In this document: in pieces, positions 1 to 7,551 of the stretch | How the letters are laid out: each line of letters opens with the position of its first letter | Numbering within the stretch: the first letter of the stretch is position 1 | From: an uncultured Lachnospiraceae bacterium | GTDB taxonomy: Bacteria; Bacillota; Clostridia; Lachnospirales; Lachnospiraceae | Reading direction: 5' to 3' | Assembly (NCBI GenBank): GCA_946549155.1 | Contig: CAMNQN010000039.1 | Coordinates: 1 to 18,856 of the forward strand | Length of the DNA: 18,856 bases | Notes under the pieces: model-generated | What the model was told of the DNA's origin: nothing | The model's database searches: none | The model's input: only the letters and a program-made list of their open reading frames with translations | Position numbers and translations under genes: made by a program

Positions 1-200
1 GTATGTGGCCATGGGGCCCCGGCTCATCCTGCTGTTCTTTGACTGGCCTGAAACAATTATGCCAAATATGTACGCCATAGCCTCAATTTTATCCAGATGC
101 CTGTGGCCCTGTGCGCCCGTTTCTTTCTGCGTCCTGATAATTTACTGTCATGAGCCGCGTCTGCCTGGTTTTCCATAAGAATTTATTACAGTTTTCATAA
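1..200. other. Unresolved left edge, no confident gene
   Basis: Two short frames run off the window edge. One is on the + strand, open to about position 178 and ending in TAA. The other is on the - strand: it could begin at an ATG at 76-78 and run to the edge, beginning MAYIFGIIVSG, with only a weak AGG upstream. Neither resembles a family I recognise and they overlap each other, so at most one is real. This stretch may hold the start or end of a neighbouring gene outside the window. Confidence 0.3.
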
Positions 201-229
201 TTGACCAGACCAGGAGGAAAAGCTATACT
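201..229 (+). promoter_or_regulatory. Sigma-A-type promoter for the amidase
   Basis: A -35 box TTGACC (201-206) and a -10 box TATACT (224-229) are separated by exactly 17 bases. Transcription would start near 236, giving a leader of about 45 nt before the ATG at 281. The amidase and the serine hydrolase that follows (31-base gap, no terminator) probably share this transcript. Confidence 0.65.
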
Positions 230-280
230 GAAAACAGCAGAATTTATAGAAACGATGAAGGTAAGGAGATCAGAGTAATT

Positions 281-1108
281 ATGAAAAGTTGGAATAAATT
301 ATCAGCGGGACTTTCTTTTTTGGCTGTCTGTGTGTCGGCGGCCGCATTGTCTTTTTCCTCAGAGGCCTGGGCGGCGCAGAAAAAGGCGCTGAAATGTGAG
401 AGCGGAGTGGGGGATTTGATTGTGGCCGGGGCAGGTGAGCAGGAGGAAATTTCCCTTTTGGGAGGTCATGTGGTGGGAATCGATCCGGGACATCAGGGGT
501 CCTGGGTGGATATGAGCGAGCAGGAGCCTAACGGTCCCGGCTCCTCGGAGTATAAGGCGAAATGTACTACTGGTACCACGGGGCGATTTACGGGGGTACC
601 GGAGTATGAGTTGAATCTGGATATTTCTCTGGCTTTGCGGGATGAGCTGGTAAGCAGGGGATATCAGGTTATCATGACCAGGGAGGATAATGATGCGGCC
701 ATCAGCAATGCGGAACGGGCCAGGAAGGTTTCAGAGGAAGGCGGAGAAATCTATGTGAGAATCCATGCCAACGGCAGCGATGATACATCAGTAAAAGGCG
801 CTCTGGGAATGTCTCCCTCTCCGGAGAATCCCTATGTATCTTACCTGTATAAGGACAGCTACCGACTGACAGAATGTATTCTGAATCAATACTGTGAGGC
901 CACCGGATTTCAGAATTTAGGGATTCAGTATTATGACAATATGACGGGTATTAACTGGAGCAGTGTCCCTGTTACTATTCTGGAGATGGGATTTATGACA
1001 AATGAAGCGGAAGATTATGCTATGCAGGATACACAGACGCAGGAAAAAATGGTGCAGGGAATCGCGGACGGAATCGACAGCTATTTTGCTGCGCAGAGCG
1101 GTCAGTAG
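281..1108 (+). CDS. Secreted N-acetylmuramoyl-L-alanine amidase (Amidase_3)
   Basis: Zinc-dependent peptidoglycan hydrolase that would cut the amide bond between N-acetylmuramic acid and the stem peptide outside the membrane. Residues 1-31 form a Sec signal peptide (positive start, hydrophobic core, likely cleavage after SEAWA). The catalytic domain spans about 62-270. The expected Amidase_3 signatures are visible: VVGIDPGHQG with zinc ligand H71, a glutamate near E108/E110 just before NLDISLAL, H162 in RIHANG, and the catalytic glutamate E235 in ILEMGFMTN. No SH3b or other wall-binding repeat is present, so it is a single-domain enzyme; residues 32-61 are a short linker. AAGGAG (263-268) precedes the ATG by 12 bases. 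It is followed closely by a membrane-anchored serine hydrolase, which suggests an envelope role. It could serve in cell separation, sporulation or germination; the sequence does not say which. Confidence 0.9.
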   Translation: MKSWNKLSAGLSFLAVCVSAAALSFSSEAWAAQKKALKCESGVGDLIVAGAGEQEEISLLGGHVVGIDPGHQGSWVDMSEQEPNGPGSSEYKAKCTTGTTGRFTGVPEYELNLDISLALRDELVSRGYQVIMTREDNDAAISNAERARKVSEEGGEIYVRIHANGSDDTSVKGALGMSPSPENPYVSYLYKDSYRLTECILNQYCEATGFQNLGIQYYDNMTGINWSSVPVTILEMGFMTNEAEDYAMQDTQTQEKMVQGIADGIDSYFAAQSGQ

Positions 1109-1139
1109 CTCAGGGATAAGGGTATGGTGAGGTGAAAAA

Positions 1140-2288
1140 TTGAAAAAGAAAAAGAAACAGCCGGTCTGGCCGGTGGTGGTAACGATTTTGCTGATGCTCT
1201 CTCTGGTGGGGAATGGTGTATTTGCGGTGCTGTATGCAAAGCTTTCCAGGGACTATAAAAAAGAGGTGGAACAGCTCCAGATGCGGGTGGAGGAATATTA
1301 TTCCCTGATGCAGGAGAGGGAGGATGCACTGGAAAAGGAAGGGGATCAGGCTGCCGGGAGAGCTCCTCTTCGGGAGGATTCCGGGGAAGAACACAGTACA
1401 GAGAAGGAAAGCGGTGAGGAACCGGAAATGGAAACGAACGAAAATTCAGCGGGCAGGGCTATGGAAAAAGCTTCCGGTGATTCGGAGGGCCTTCTTGTGG
1501 ATATGGATAATCCCCTCATGGAAATTGCGGATCAGTATCTGGCTTTGCGGGAGGCTGAAGGGGAAAAATGGGCGGTTTGTGTGGAAAATCTGGAGAATAA
1601 TGAAAATTTCGGGTATAACTCCTCTGAAAAGATGCAGTCTGCCAGCGTAATTAAAGTATTTATCATGGGGGCGGTGTATGACCGGATGTGTTATCCTTCC
1701 TCTCCGAAGCGTTTGATTCCCGCCGATGAAGCCTACGATGGAGAGCTGCGGTATCTGTTGGAGCAGATGATCACCGTCAGCGACAACGATGCGGCGAACC
1801 AGTTGATTACGAAACTGGGGGAGGGGGATTTTCAGGCCGGTGCTCAGGTGGTCAATCAGTTCTGTAAAGAAAACGGCTACACCTCCACCTCTATAGGCAG
1901 AAAATTTCTGGAATCCAATCCCACGGGAGATAATTATACCAGCGCAAAGGATTGTACGAAGCTTCTGGCGGATATCTATAACGGAACCTGCGTGGGAAAG
2001 GAAGCATCGGGGAAAATGCTGGATATTTTAAAGCAGCAGACCAACACCAGCAAAATTCCTTCCGGACTTCCCTCAGGAATAACCACCGCGAATAAAACCG
2101 GTGAGATGCCGGAGGGATACGGGCTTGGCTGCATTGAAAATGATATGGCGATTGTATTTACGGAGAGAGGAGATTATGTACTTACCGTGCTCTCCAATGA
2201 GCTAGGGGGACGAAATGAGGAGGCAAAACAGGTGATCCGTCAGGTTTCCGAAGCAGTGAATGATCTGTTTGAAAAAGAAAATTTATAG
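1140..2288 (+). CDS. Membrane-anchored serine hydrolase, class A beta-lactamase fold
   Basis: Penicillin-recognising serine enzyme of the Beta-lactamase2 type (382 aa). The start is a TTG, chosen because GAGGTG (1129-1134) lies 5 bases upstream. Residues 2-7 are lysine-rich and 10-32 form one membrane helix. Residues 35-70 look like a coiled coil, and 70-120 form an acidic, low-complexity linker. The catalytic domain is about 122-380 and would lie outside the membrane. The three motifs are present: SVIK (nucleophile S169, K172), SDN (214-216) and KTG (319-321). The region that normally holds the omega-loop glutamate reads FLESNPTGDNYTSAKD and gives no clear Glu-x-x-Leu-Asn, so efficient beta-lactam hydrolysis is doubtful. 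A D,D-peptidase or esterase role is possible. It lies 31 bases after the amidase and is probably co-transcribed with it. Confidence 0.8.
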   Translation: MKKKKKQPVWPVVVTILLMLSLVGNGVFAVLYAKLSRDYKKEVEQLQMRVEEYYSLMQEREDALEKEGDQAAGRAPLREDSGEEHSTEKESGEEPEMETNENSAGRAMEKASGDSEGLLVDMDNPLMEIADQYLALREAEGEKWAVCVENLENNENFGYNSSEKMQSASVIKVFIMGAVYDRMCYPSSPKRLIPADEAYDGELRYLLEQMITVSDNDAANQLITKLGEGDFQAGAQVVNQFCKENGYTSTSIGRKFLESNPTGDNYTSAKDCTKLLADIYNGTCVGKEASGKMLDILKQQTNTSKIPSGLPSGITTANKTGEMPEGYGLGCIENDMAIVFTERGDYVLTVLSNELGGRNEEAKQVIRQVSEAVNDLFEKENL

Positions 2289-2350
2289 GATCTATGAAAA
2301 AAATACACGAAATGAAAAGAAAGTAGGTGGTGAAAGAGGATTCGCCCGTC

Positions 2351-2356
2351 TATAAT
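2351..2356 (+). promoter_or_regulatory. Possible -10 box upstream of the GH30 gene
   Basis: A perfect TATAAT lies 76 bases before the GH30 start. The hexamer 17 bases upstream (TGGTGA, 2328-2333) is a poor -35 match and no extended TG is present. It may be a promoter that needs an activator, or chance. No terminator separates the serine hydrolase from this point, so read-through is also possible. Confidence 0.25.
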
Positions 2357-2431
2357 GGATGGTGGCAAAGAATCGGAACAGAAAAAAATATCAGGAAACT
2401 GCTGATAAAAGCATATAAGGGGGGAAAAGAA

Positions 2432-3757
2432 ATGAAGATGGATTATGTGACAACTGTTTTTCCGGATGGGAAGAAAAAGCAAATTTACAATTCCTGTGAT
2501 TTTCGGGATGTGGATGAGGTGGAAAACGAAGTGTTAAATCTGTATCCGGGGATTTTGTATCAGACTTTTCTGGGATTTGGCGGGGCTGTCACTGATTCGG
2601 CGGGATATGTGTATTCTCTGCTGAATGAGAAGCAGAAGGAGGAAGTGCTTCACTCCTATTTTTCACAAGATGGATGTAAGTATCAAATGGTGCGGGTGCC
2701 CATTGACAGCTGTGACTTTTCTCTGGAACATTATGAGGCGTCTTCCCTGGAAAATCAGGAGGGATTCAGCCTGGAACGGATGGGAAAATATATTTTTCCT
2801 CTGTTGGATGATATTCAGAAAGCGGTGGGGGAAAAGCTGGAAATTATGCTGACGCCCTGGAGTCCTCCGGCTTTTATGAAGACCAATGGGGAGAGAAATC
2901 ACGGCGGCAGGCTGAAAAGGGAATATTACGGACAATGGGCGGAATATATCTGCCGCTATGTCCGGGAGCTTCGGGCAAAAGGATACCCGGTGACCATGCT
3001 GTCTGTGCAGAATGAACCGAAGGCGGTTCAAACCTGGGATTCCTGTACTTTTACCGCGGAGGAGGAAAAAGAATTTCTGAGGGATTATCTGGTTCCGGCT
3101 CTGCGCAGAAATTACATAAATCTGAAGCTTTTTATCTGGGATCACAATAAGGAGCGTATCTTAGACCGGGCCTGTGCTGTGATTGATAAGGATACAGATT
3201 CCATGATCGGAGGCATAGCGGCTCACTGGTATTCCGGGGATCACTTTGAGGCGGTGCAGATGGTTCATGATCGTTATCCAGAGAAGGAGATTATTTTGTC
3301 GGAGGCCTGCATTGAATACTGCAAATACCAGCAGGGAGACTGTCTGGAGAATGCGAAAAAATATGCCCATGATCTGGTGGGAAATTTAAAAAGCGGCCTG
3401 ACGCGGTTTTTTGACTGGAATCTCATTCTGGATCAGCAGGGAGGGCCTAATCATGTAGGTAATTACTGTGACGCACCTTACCTTTACCATAGGGAAAACA
3501 ACGAATTGGAGGAGCGTCCTTCCCTGGCTTATCTATGGCATTTTTCCCATTTTATCCGTCCGGGAGCTGTGCGCATCGGCAGCAGCGTTTATACGGAAAA
3601 GCTGGAGGCGGCGGCCTTTGAAACGGAGGGGGAATATGTGGCAGTGATGCTGAACCGGACGAAGGAGCCTCTGCCTGTAAATATCCGATTGAATGGGAAG
3701 ACGGCTGAGCTTATACTGGAGCCGGAATCCATTTCCACCGGAAGAATTAAGATATAG
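2432..3757 (+). CDS. Glycoside hydrolase family 30, cytoplasmic
   Basis: Retaining beta-glycosidase of family GH30 (441 aa), whose known members include glucosylceramidases, beta-1,6-glucanases and beta-xylosidases. I chose the ATG at 2432 because AAGGGGGG (2417-2424) lies 7 bases upstream; an in-frame GTG at 2327 would add 35 residues unlike the family. The (beta/alpha)8 barrel covers about 40-370. Signatures are FLGFGGAVTDSAG (47-58), RVPIDSCDFS (88-97), TPWSPPAFMKTN (141-152), SVQNEP with acid/base E195, HWYSGDHFEA (265-274) and ILSEACIE with nucleophile E291. Residues 375-441 form the usual C-terminal beta-sandwich, so the protein is complete. There is no signal peptide, which implies it acts on imported or intracellular glycosides. 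It is followed after 34 bases by a GH105-like enzyme. The substrate cannot be fixed from sequence. Confidence 0.88.
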   Translation: MKMDYVTTVFPDGKKKQIYNSCDFRDVDEVENEVLNLYPGILYQTFLGFGGAVTDSAGYVYSLLNEKQKEEVLHSYFSQDGCKYQMVRVPIDSCDFSLEHYEASSLENQEGFSLERMGKYIFPLLDDIQKAVGEKLEIMLTPWSPPAFMKTNGERNHGGRLKREYYGQWAEYICRYVRELRAKGYPVTMLSVQNEPKAVQTWDSCTFTAEEEKEFLRDYLVPALRRNYINLKLFIWDHNKERILDRACAVIDKDTDSMIGGIAAHWYSGDHFEAVQMVHDRYPEKEIILSEACIEYCKYQQGDCLENAKKYAHDLVGNLKSGLTRFFDWNLILDQQGGPNHVGNYCDAPYLYHRENNELEERPSLAYLWHFSHFIRPGAVRIGSSVYTEKLEAAAFETEGEYVAVMLNRTKEPLPVNIRLNGKTAELILEPESISTGRIKI

Positions 3758-3791
3758 AAAAGGCCGGAAGGAAAATAGAAAGAGGAAAATA

Positions 3792-4772
3792 ATGAAGAAT
3801 TACAAAAAAATTCAAAAAACAGAAGGAATAAGAAAAGCAGAGATAGCTCTGCTCTCCACCCAGCGCCATTCCTGGGAGCAGGGAACGGCGATGCAGGCTT
3901 TTCTTGAAATGGGTGAGGAGGACATCGTGATTGCCATGGCCTTTGAGGCGGTAAACCGTATGGCGGAGGATGGCCGGGTGGCTACGATTGGCGTGACAGA
4001 CGCCATAACGGATCCCTGTTCGTTGGGAGAGGGGCTGATCTATGCCTGTGAACGGACCGGGGATTCCTTTTTATGTGAGGGGCGGGATCGGCTGCTGGAA
4101 TGGGCCCTGAAGAAAGCGCCCAGAAATGAGGAGGGAATCCTGTATCATCTCACCAGAACAAAGGAATTTTGGTCAGATTCTTTTTATATGCTGCCGCCTT
4201 TTTTGGCTGCCGCCGGGTACTACCAGGAAGGGCTGAAGCAGTGGAATGGGTATTGGAGGGCTCTGTATGATGAGAAAGCAGGGCTGCTTTGCCATATGTG
4301 GGATGATGAAAAGAAAAGCTTTTCCCGGGCTGCCCACTGGGGTACCGGGAATGGATGGGCGCTGGCTTCCATTGCCCGGATGATCGGCCTGCTTCCGGAG
4401 GAGGAATTTAAGGAAGAGAGGGAAGAACTGGCAGGAAAGGGAAGGCTGCTGTTGGATCATCTGTTGATTTTGTGGAAAAGAGACGGAAGATTCTATGATG
4501 TGGTGGATAATCCGGAAAGCTTCGAGGAGACGAATCTGTGCCAGATGACGGCCTATACCATTTACCGGGGGATTTCACAGGGATGGCTGGACGCTTCCTG
4601 CAAAACTTTCGGAGATGAAATGAGGAAGAGGGCCGGCGAAAAAATGAATGATTACGGATTTATCCGGGAGGCCTGCGGTGCGCCTGACTTTAATAAGCCG
4701 GGGTATTCTCCGGAGGCACAGGCGTTTTATTTGCTGATGGAATCAGCCTTCCAGTCGGTAGGTATTCTGTGA
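3792..4772 (+). CDS. GH88/GH105-type unsaturated glycosyl hydrolase
   Basis: Glycosidase of the GH88/GH105 (alpha/alpha)6-barrel group (326 aa). Known members such as YteR and YesR of Bacillus hydrate the unsaturated uronic acid left by polysaccharide lyases, for example on rhamnogalacturonan disaccharides. Recognisable segments are HSWEQGTAMQAF (26-37), WSDSFYMLPPFLAA (127-140), in which D129 is the best candidate catalytic acid, and HWGTGNGWALASIARM (182-197), the usual aromatic GxGNGW block. The ATG at 3792 is preceded by AGAGG 6-7 bases away; an upstream in-frame extension overlaps the GH30 gene and looks non-coding. There is no signal peptide, so it is cytoplasmic. No polysaccharide lyase is present in the window, so the origin of an unsaturated substrate is unknown. 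It could act on a saturated or otherwise different sugar, as some relatives may. Confidence 0.8.
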   Translation: MKNYKKIQKTEGIRKAEIALLSTQRHSWEQGTAMQAFLEMGEEDIVIAMAFEAVNRMAEDGRVATIGVTDAITDPCSLGEGLIYACERTGDSFLCEGRDRLLEWALKKAPRNEEGILYHLTRTKEFWSDSFYMLPPFLAAAGYYQEGLKQWNGYWRALYDEKAGLLCHMWDDEKKSFSRAAHWGTGNGWALASIARMIGLLPEEEFKEEREELAGKGRLLLDHLLILWKRDGRFYDVVDNPESFEETNLCQMTAYTIYRGISQGWLDASCKTFGDEMRKRAGEKMNDYGFIREACGAPDFNKPGYSPEAQAFYLLMESAFQSVGIL

Positions 4773-4828
4773 AAATGAACTGACGGAAGCGGCTTTTGGC
4801 TGGAGAATACGGAGAAAGTGAGAACAAT

Positions 4829-5995
4829 ATGATTAATTTCAGATCTTACAATCCAACGAAAATTATTTTCGGGAAGGATACGTATAAGGAAATCGGCGGG
4901 ATACTGGGGGAATACGGCAAAAAGAAGGTGCTGATGGTATATGGCGGCAGAAGCTTAAAGGCAAATGGCGTCTACGATCAGGTGGTGCATTCTCTGGAGG
5001 CTTCCGGCATACTATTTTTTGAGCTGGGCGGAGTAAAGCCTAATCCCCGGCTGTCCCTGGTCTATGAGGGAATCGAAATCGCGAAAAGAGAACAGATCGA
5101 CATGGTTCTGGCAGTGGGAGGCGGCAGCGTCATTGATACGGCCAAAGCTATTGCGGCCGGATATTATTATGAGGGAGATGTGTGGGAGCTGTACATCACA
5201 GAGGCGCAGCCGGAGAAGGTGCTGGATGTGGGTGTGATTTTGACGATTCCGGCGGCCGGCAGCGAAAGCAGCGACGGCAGCGTCATTACCAACGAGGAGA
5301 CACGGATGAAGTGCTCCTGCTGTACCGATCTGTTTTTCCCCAAATTTGCCGTTCTGGATCCTCAGCTTTGCTATACGCTGCCGGATTCTCAGATCAGCGC
5401 CGGAGGGGCGGATATTCTGGCCCATGTGATGGAGCGCTACTTTGTGCCGGATGACCATCATGATTTTTCTGACCGCATGTGCGAGGCGGCCATGGTTTCC
5501 CTTATAGAGAATCTGCCGAAGGTACTGAAAAATAAGCAGGATTATGAGGCCTGGTGTGAGGTGATGTGGATCGGCAATATCGCCCACAATGGCCTGCTGG
5601 GCAGGGGAAAAAGGGACGACTGGGGGAGCCATAATATTGAGCATCAGCTCAGCGCCTACTATGATATTGCCCACGGGGCCGGGTTAGCCATTATCTTCCC
5701 GGCATGGATGAAATATGTGTGGAAAGAAAAGCCGGAGATGATGGAACAGTACGCCCTGCGGGTATGGAAGGTATGTCCGGAGGGAAAAACAAGGGAAGAA
5801 GTGATTCTGGAGGGAATTTCACGGACAGAGGAATTCTATCATTCTATTGGGCTGAAGACCAGGCTGTCAGAGGTGGGAATCGATGACAGAGATTTTGAAA
5901 AGATGGCCGAAAAAGCAGTGTTTATGGGACCGCTGGGGAACTTTAAAAAGCTTTATAAGGAAGATGTGATGGAGATTTACCGGCTTGCCTTGTGA
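4829..5995 (+). CDS. YqhD/BdhA-type iron- or zinc-dependent alcohol dehydrogenase
   Basis: NAD(P)-dependent group III alcohol dehydrogenase/aldehyde reductase (388 aa, against 387 for E. coli YqhD). The ATG at 4829 matches the family N-terminus (NPTKIIFGK); an in-frame TTG at 4796 would add an unlikely 11 residues. The N-terminal nucleotide-binding half carries GGGSVIDTAKAIAAG (97-111). The metal site is intact: D195 and H199 in GGADILAHVMERYF, H268 in GSHNIEHQ and H282 in AHGAGLA, in nearly the same positions as the YqhD ligands. The loop usually written YGGGS reads YGGRS here (R41), close to where the cofactor phosphate sits. It follows the GH105-like gene by 56 bases and no terminator intervenes. 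Its role may be reducing an aldehyde or keto product of sugar breakdown, or general aldehyde detoxification or redox balance. Confidence 0.88.
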   Translation: MINFRSYNPTKIIFGKDTYKEIGGILGEYGKKKVLMVYGGRSLKANGVYDQVVHSLEASGILFFELGGVKPNPRLSLVYEGIEIAKREQIDMVLAVGGGSVIDTAKAIAAGYYYEGDVWELYITEAQPEKVLDVGVILTIPAAGSESSDGSVITNEETRMKCSCCTDLFFPKFAVLDPQLCYTLPDSQISAGGADILAHVMERYFVPDDHHDFSDRMCEAAMVSLIENLPKVLKNKQDYEAWCEVMWIGNIAHNGLLGRGKRDDWGSHNIEHQLSAYYDIAHGAGLAIIFPAWMKYVWKEKPEMMEQYALRVWKVCPEGKTREEVILEGISRTEEFYHSIGLKTRLSEVGIDDRDFEKMAEKAVFMGPLGNFKKLYKEDVMEIYRLAL

Positions 5996-6029
5996 TTCTG
6001 TACAGGTAAGTGATAAAAGGTGTATTTCT

Positions 6030-6048
6030 ATTCGGTGATTTACTGAAT
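6030..6048. repeat. Short inverted repeat upstream of module A
   Basis: ATTCGGT (6030-6036) and ACTGAAT (6042-6048) can pair over 7 bases with one G-T pair, around a 5-base AT loop. No run of T follows on either strand, so it is a poor terminator. It sits 40 bases upstream of the module A -35 box and could be an operator or chance. Confidence 0.3.
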
Positions 6049-6087
6049 AAATTTAAAAAATTGTCCACCATTTAAAAAAATAATGTG

Positions 6088-6116
6088 TTAATAGTGCTGA
6101 AGGAAACTGCTATACT
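6088..6116 (+). promoter_or_regulatory. Promoter of transporter module A
   Basis: The -35 box TTAATA (6088-6093) and -10 box TATACT (6111-6116) are separated by 17 bases. The -10 is extended by a TGC just upstream. Transcription would begin near 6123, giving a leader of about 65 nt to the ATG at 6188. The weak -35 would suit activation by the AraC-type regulator of the module. Confidence 0.6.
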
Positions 6117-6187
6117 CTCCTTATCAAAGAAAGGACAGCGAGAGACAAGCTGCCGAAGTGATGTTTGTAGAAAAAGGAGGAACGAGT

Positions 6188-7474
6188 ATGAAAGCGAGAA
6201 AACTTTTGAGTGTAAGTATGGCTGCTGCAGCAGCGCTTTTAACCATGTCCGCAACGGCTATGGCAGAGGAAGAGCCGGTAACGATCAAGGTATTTTCCAA
6301 CAATCCGGACCGGACGGCGGATCAGGGACTGGTGGAACAGACCATCTTTGACGCTTATATGGAAGAGCATCCCAATGTAACCATCGAGGTGGAAGCGCTG
6401 GATGATGAGGCCTACAAGACAAAATTCAAAGCCTACGCGGCGGGCAGTGAAATGCCGGATCTGGTAAGCGTATGGGGACAGCCGGGATTTATCGATGAGG
6501 TCATTGACGCGGGAGTTCTGGCGGAGCTGAATCCGGAGGATTTCGCGGATTATGGTTTCCTGGAAGGATCTCTGGATGGCTTCAGCGGAGATGGAAAGCT
6601 GTACGGACTGGCCAGAAATACAGACGTTATCGTGGTATATTACAACGCGAAGATGTTTGAGGATAACGGCTGGGAGGTTCCCGCCACCTATGAGGAATTT
6701 CTGACGCTGGCGGATACCATCAACGAAGCGGGCTTTATTCCTGTGGCGATGGACGGCGGAGATAAATGGCCTCTGTATATTTATCTTTATGATTTAATGA
6801 ACAAAAAGGATGGCACCGATCTGATGCAGAAAACACTGGATGCCATCGCAAGCGGCGACTATTCTGATCTGGCTTTCATAGAAGCGGCTGATATGCTTCG
6901 GGAAGCGGCAGAGCGCGGCGTGTTCCAGATTGGTTTTGAGACCACGGATTACGGTACGGCCCAGAATCTGTTTACCAATGGACAGGCGGCGATGTACTAT
7001 ATGGGAAGCTGGGATATGAGCATGGCTACGAATATGGATATCCCAGATGAAATCCGTGAAAATATCCGCTGCTTCAATCTTCCGGTTAACGGTGAGAATG
7101 CAGATCCTCTGGCTTTGACTGCATGGAACGGCGGCGGCTACTCCGTGACGGAAAATTCTGCTAACAAAGAGGCTGCTCTTGACCTGTTGAAATACATGTT
7201 CCTTCCGGAAAACTGGACCCGCATCGCATGGGAAAACGGCGTATGTATGTCCGCACAGGATTTCTCGCAGTTTGCTACGGGAAATGAGACGGAGGTTCAG
7301 AAGCAGCTGATGGATATGGTTGCTGAGGCAACCGCTATTTCCGGAACCTCCATCGGTGATCTGGGAACATCTGAATATAAGACTGTATGTGAGGATACCG
7401 TACAGCAGCTGGCAATCGGTTCCATCACCACGGAAGAATTCTGGGCAGGACTTTCCGCATTAGCCGGTAAATAA
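6188..7474 (+). CDS. CUT1 ABC transporter sugar-binding protein (module A)
   Basis: Extracellular solute-binding protein of family 1 (428 aa), which would capture a sugar or oligosaccharide and deliver it to the two permeases encoded next. The ATG at 6188 has an ideal AAAGGAGG (6173-6180) 7 bases upstream. Residues 1-26 form a Sec signal peptide ending SATAMA, followed by EEEPVTIKVFSNNP, the typical first strand of the fold. There is no cysteine in or near the cleavage site, so it is predicted to be released by signal peptidase I and not lipid-anchored. Internal features fit the family: SDLVSVWGQ-like lobe segments, NTDVIVVYYNAKMFEDNGWEV (given here in outline, about residues 144-164) and the FTNGQAAMYYMGSW block near 264-277. 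A GC-rich hairpin separates it from the permease genes. The ligand is unknown. Confidence 0.88.
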   Translation: MKARKLLSVSMAAAAALLTMSATAMAEEEPVTIKVFSNNPDRTADQGLVEQTIFDAYMEEHPNVTIEVEALDDEAYKTKFKAYAAGSEMPDLVSVWGQPGFIDEVIDAGVLAELNPEDFADYGFLEGSLDGFSGDGKLYGLARNTDVIVVYYNAKMFEDNGWEVPATYEEFLTLADTINEAGFIPVAMDGGDKWPLYIYLYDLMNKKDGTDLMQKTLDAIASGDYSDLAFIEAADMLREAAERGVFQIGFETTDYGTAQNLFTNGQAAMYYMGSWDMSMATNMDIPDEIRENIRCFNLPVNGENADPLALTAWNGGGYSVTENSANKEAALDLLKYMFLPENWTRIAWENGVCMSAQDFSQFATGNETEVQKQLMDMVAEATAISGTSIGDLGTSEYKTVCEDTVQQLAIGSITTEEFWAGLSALAGK

Positions 7475-7502
7475 TAAGACTTCTCTGAATTGTTTATGAA
7501 AT

Positions 7503-7526
7503 GGCCGCCCTTAAAAAAGGGCGGCC
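7503..7526 (+). terminator. Attenuating hairpin between binding protein and permeases
   Basis: GGCCGCCCTT (7503-7512) and AAGGGCGGCC (7517-7526) form a perfect 10-bp stem with an AAAA loop. It is followed only by CTGTTTG, a weak U tract, and then directly by the permease ribosome site. This is the usual arrangement for a partial terminator or 3' stabiliser that gives more binding-protein mRNA than permease mRNA. Confidence 0.75.
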
Positions 7527-7551
7527 CTGTTTGTAGGAGGAGGTACGGATT

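Noticed and set aside
2327..2431. GTG at 2327 as the start of the GH30 gene
   Set aside because: The ATG at 2432 has a far better ribosome site and matches the family N-terminus; the extra residues look like untranslated leader.
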